Assembly (NCBI GenBank): GCA_018303645.1 | Contig: JAGVXR010000009.1 | Location: 1-11,838 of the forward strand | Source: Candidatus Woesearchaeota archaeon | Lineage (GTDB): Archaea > Nanobdellota > Nanobdellia > Woesearchaeales > GW2011-AR4 | Reading direction: 5' to 3' | Length of the DNA: 11,838 bases | Shown: piece after piece, positions 10,915-11,838 of the stretch | How the letters are laid out: each line of letters begins with the position of its first letter | Position numbering within the stretch: position 1 is the first letter of the stretch | Translations under genes and position numbers: made by a program | The notes under the pieces: generated by a model | Databases searched by the model: none | Told to the model about the DNA's origin: nothing | The model's input: the letters and a program-made list of their open reading frames with translations, nothing else

Positions 10915-11502
10915 TCATTTTTGATTTAATTTCTTGATGATTTTTTCAACTTGCTTTTCCAAATGCCCTGAATCCTTGTTGTTGTCAACCACGAAATCGG
11001 CAAATTTCAGCTTTTCATTCAGGGGCATCTGCGCCTTTAAAATCCTTTCTATTTTTTCTTTCGGAAAATTTTTGTTTCTTTTCAGGATATTCTCCTTGCT
11101 GCATTTTACAACAATTATTTTATCAACCAAGTTTTTTGCCTTTGTTTCCAAAAGTAAAGGGGCGTCAACGATGATTTTTGCATTGCCTCCGCATTTTTTT
11201 TGGATTTGCCTAATCTGATTTTTAATTTCTTCAATAATCAGGGGGTGCATTATTGAGTCCAGTTTTTTTAATTTTTTATCATCATTAAAAACAACGCTGC
11301 CTAATCTGTTTCTGCCTATTTCCCCATTCTTGTCTAGTACATCCTTTCCAAAGGCTTTTATTATTTTATCCTTAATCTCTTCATTTTTGATTATTTGGTG
11401 CCCTATTTCATCAGCGTCAATTCTATTAAAATGGCGTTTACTAAAAATTTTTGCAATAGTGGTTTTCCCCGAGCCGATTGAGCCCGTTATGCCGAGTATC
11501 AT
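10915..11502 (-). CDS. coaE: Dephospho-CoA kinase, bacterial type
   Basis: A 195-residue P-loop kinase that phosphorylates dephospho-CoA to CoA. Walker A is GITGSIGSGKTT (residues 4-15); the CoaE-specific DADEIGH follows at 29-35, then MHPLI and VDAPLLLE, with a basic lid segment (CSKENILKRNKNFPKEK). Most archaea use an unrelated GTP-dependent enzyme (DUF359 family), so a bacterial-type CoaE here, with bacterial CoaD in the same operon, suggests joint acquisition. The gene opens an operon coaE-mntA-hepT-coaD. It has a TATA element (11525-11533) centred 27 bases before the ATG and no ribosome-binding site, so it is probably leaderless. Confidence 0.93.
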   Translation of the reverse strand: MILGITGSIGSGKTTIAKIFSKRHFNRIDADEIGHQIIKNEEIKDKIIKAFGKDVLDKNGEIGRNRLGSVVFNDDKKLKKLDSIMHPLIIEEIKNQIRQIQKKCGGNAKIIVDAPLLLETKAKNLVDKIIVVKCSKENILKRNKNFPKEKIERILKAQMPLNEKLKFADFVVDNNKDSGHLEKQVEKIIKKLNQK

Positions 11503-11595
11503 AAATGCGAATTTTCATTATGATAATTTAAACATTTGGAAAAGCCAAAAGATTTATATATAAGTTATACATAATCAGCATATAAGTGATTATAT
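11503..11595. promoter_or_regulatory. Divergent promoter region between coaE and the RHH antitoxin
   Basis: On the minus strand GTTTAAATT (11525-11533) sits 27 bases before the coaE ATG. On the plus strand TTTATATATAA (11553-11563) would start transcription near 11583, leaving a leader of about 13 bases before the ATG at 11596. The plus-strand box overlaps ATATAAGT (11558-11565), which is repeated at 11580-11587, 22 bases later; the palindrome-like TTATAC/GTGATTAT sequences lie between and after. The repeated octamer is a candidate operator. Confidence 0.5.
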
Positions 11596-11823
11596 ATGAA
11601 AGGCGTTTCAACGATACAGCTGGACAAGGGAGTCATAGAGCAGCTAAAAAAAGCCAAGGAGCATCCCAGACAGACTTATAACGAACTGTTGGATAAGATG
11701 AGCAAGATTTTTGTTGCACTAAAACAAAGAAACCAGTATGACGAGTTTTTGCATAAAATCCAGCAGCCAAAAATGAAAGAGCTTTGGGACAACGAAGAGG
11801 ACGAGGCATGGACGAATGCCTAA
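11596..11823 (+). CDS. Probable antitoxin of a PemK/MazF-type module (75 aa)
   Basis: A 75-residue protein, MKGVSTIQLDKGVIEQLKKA and onward. The first 25 residues fit a ribbon-helix-helix style start (short strand TIQLDKGV then helix), and YNELLDKM matches the second helix. The acidic, aromatic C-terminus MKELWDNEEDEAWTNA resembles the toxin-binding tail of MazE/PemI antitoxins and recalls the tail of the antitoxin at 7566 without clear homology. Its last 8 bases overlap the start of the next gene, the usual layout for antitoxin then toxin. A TATA box and a repeated octamer precede it, suggesting autoregulation. Confidence 0.75.
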   Translation: MKGVSTIQLDKGVIEQLKKAKEHPRQTYNELLDKMSKIFVALKQRNQYDEFLHKIQQPKMKELWDNEEDEAWTNA

Positions 11824-11838
11824 ATTTGGCGATGTTAT
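11816..11838 (+). CDS. Start of a PemK/MazF-like toxin, cut by the window edge
   Basis: An ATG overlapping the antitoxin stop opens MPKFGDV before the window ends. PKFGDV is a common N-terminus of PemK/MazF-like toxins (often followed by a hydrophobic VLV-type strand). With only seven residues this rests mainly on the order after an antitoxin gene. Confidence 0.5.

Noticed and set aside
10934..11563. Plus-strand ORFs at 10934-11218 and 11330-11563
   Set aside because: Antisense to coaE, whose Walker A and DAD motifs are clear; translations are Phe/Ser-rich shadows.
1..11838. CRISPR arrays, insertion sequences, integrase genes, attachment sites or a replication origin
   Set aside because: No regularly spaced direct repeats, transposase or recombinase motifs, tRNA-linked repeats or origin-like repeat clusters were found on either strand.

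Overview
The window looks like part of the genome of an AT-rich archaeon, probably a small-genome DPANN-type lineage (Woesearchaeota or Pacearchaeota-like). The evidence is an archaeal RNA polymerase subunit K gene next to a gene for ribosomal protein S17e (absent from bacteria), TATA-type promoters of the TTTAAATAT or TTTATATAT kind about 25 bases before starts or likely transcription starts, several apparently leaderless genes, and many tiny genes. The lineage is an inference; the domain (Archaea) is well supported.

Positions 1-7050 are mainly a storage-polysaccharide region. On the minus strand a eukaryote-type (GT3) glycogen synthase is followed 10 bases later by the start of a glycogen debranching enzyme that runs off the left edge and is easy to miss because it has no stop in the window. 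On the plus strand a winged-helix protein is coupled to a GT4 glycosyltransferase, and a GH57 alpha-amylase-like enzyme follows with its own promoter. Between these two blocks (2.8-4.0 kb) lie small genes: two unknown short ORFs, a small protein with a decayed tandem copy, a probable small structured RNA with its own promoter and T-run, a small zinc-ribbon gene on the minus strand, and a doubtful 42-residue ORF. A strange NSIK-repeat ORF, possibly frameshifted, lies between the GT4 and GH57 genes.

Positions 7050-8860 are accessory: an orphan protein with codon choice unlike its neighbours, a MazEF-type toxin-antitoxin pair with a clear tandem-repeat operator ending at the antitoxin start codon, and two tandem paralogous genes of a conserved family (DUF5752-like, from memory).

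Positions 8860-9700 are a housekeeping run: a 36-residue double zinc-ribbon protein, a possible acidic micropeptide, rpoK and rps17e. They end at two perfect hairpins that face a convergent minus-strand operon. That operon (11.5 to 9.7 kb) reads coaE, mntA, hepT, coaD: the last two enzymes of coenzyme A synthesis, both of bacterial type, with a HEPN/MNT toxin-antitoxin pair between them and joined to coaD by an ATGA overlap. At the right edge a third toxin-antitoxin module begins, with a complete antitoxin gene and the first codons of a PemK/MazF-like toxin. No tRNA, rRNA, CRISPR array or insertion sequence was seen.
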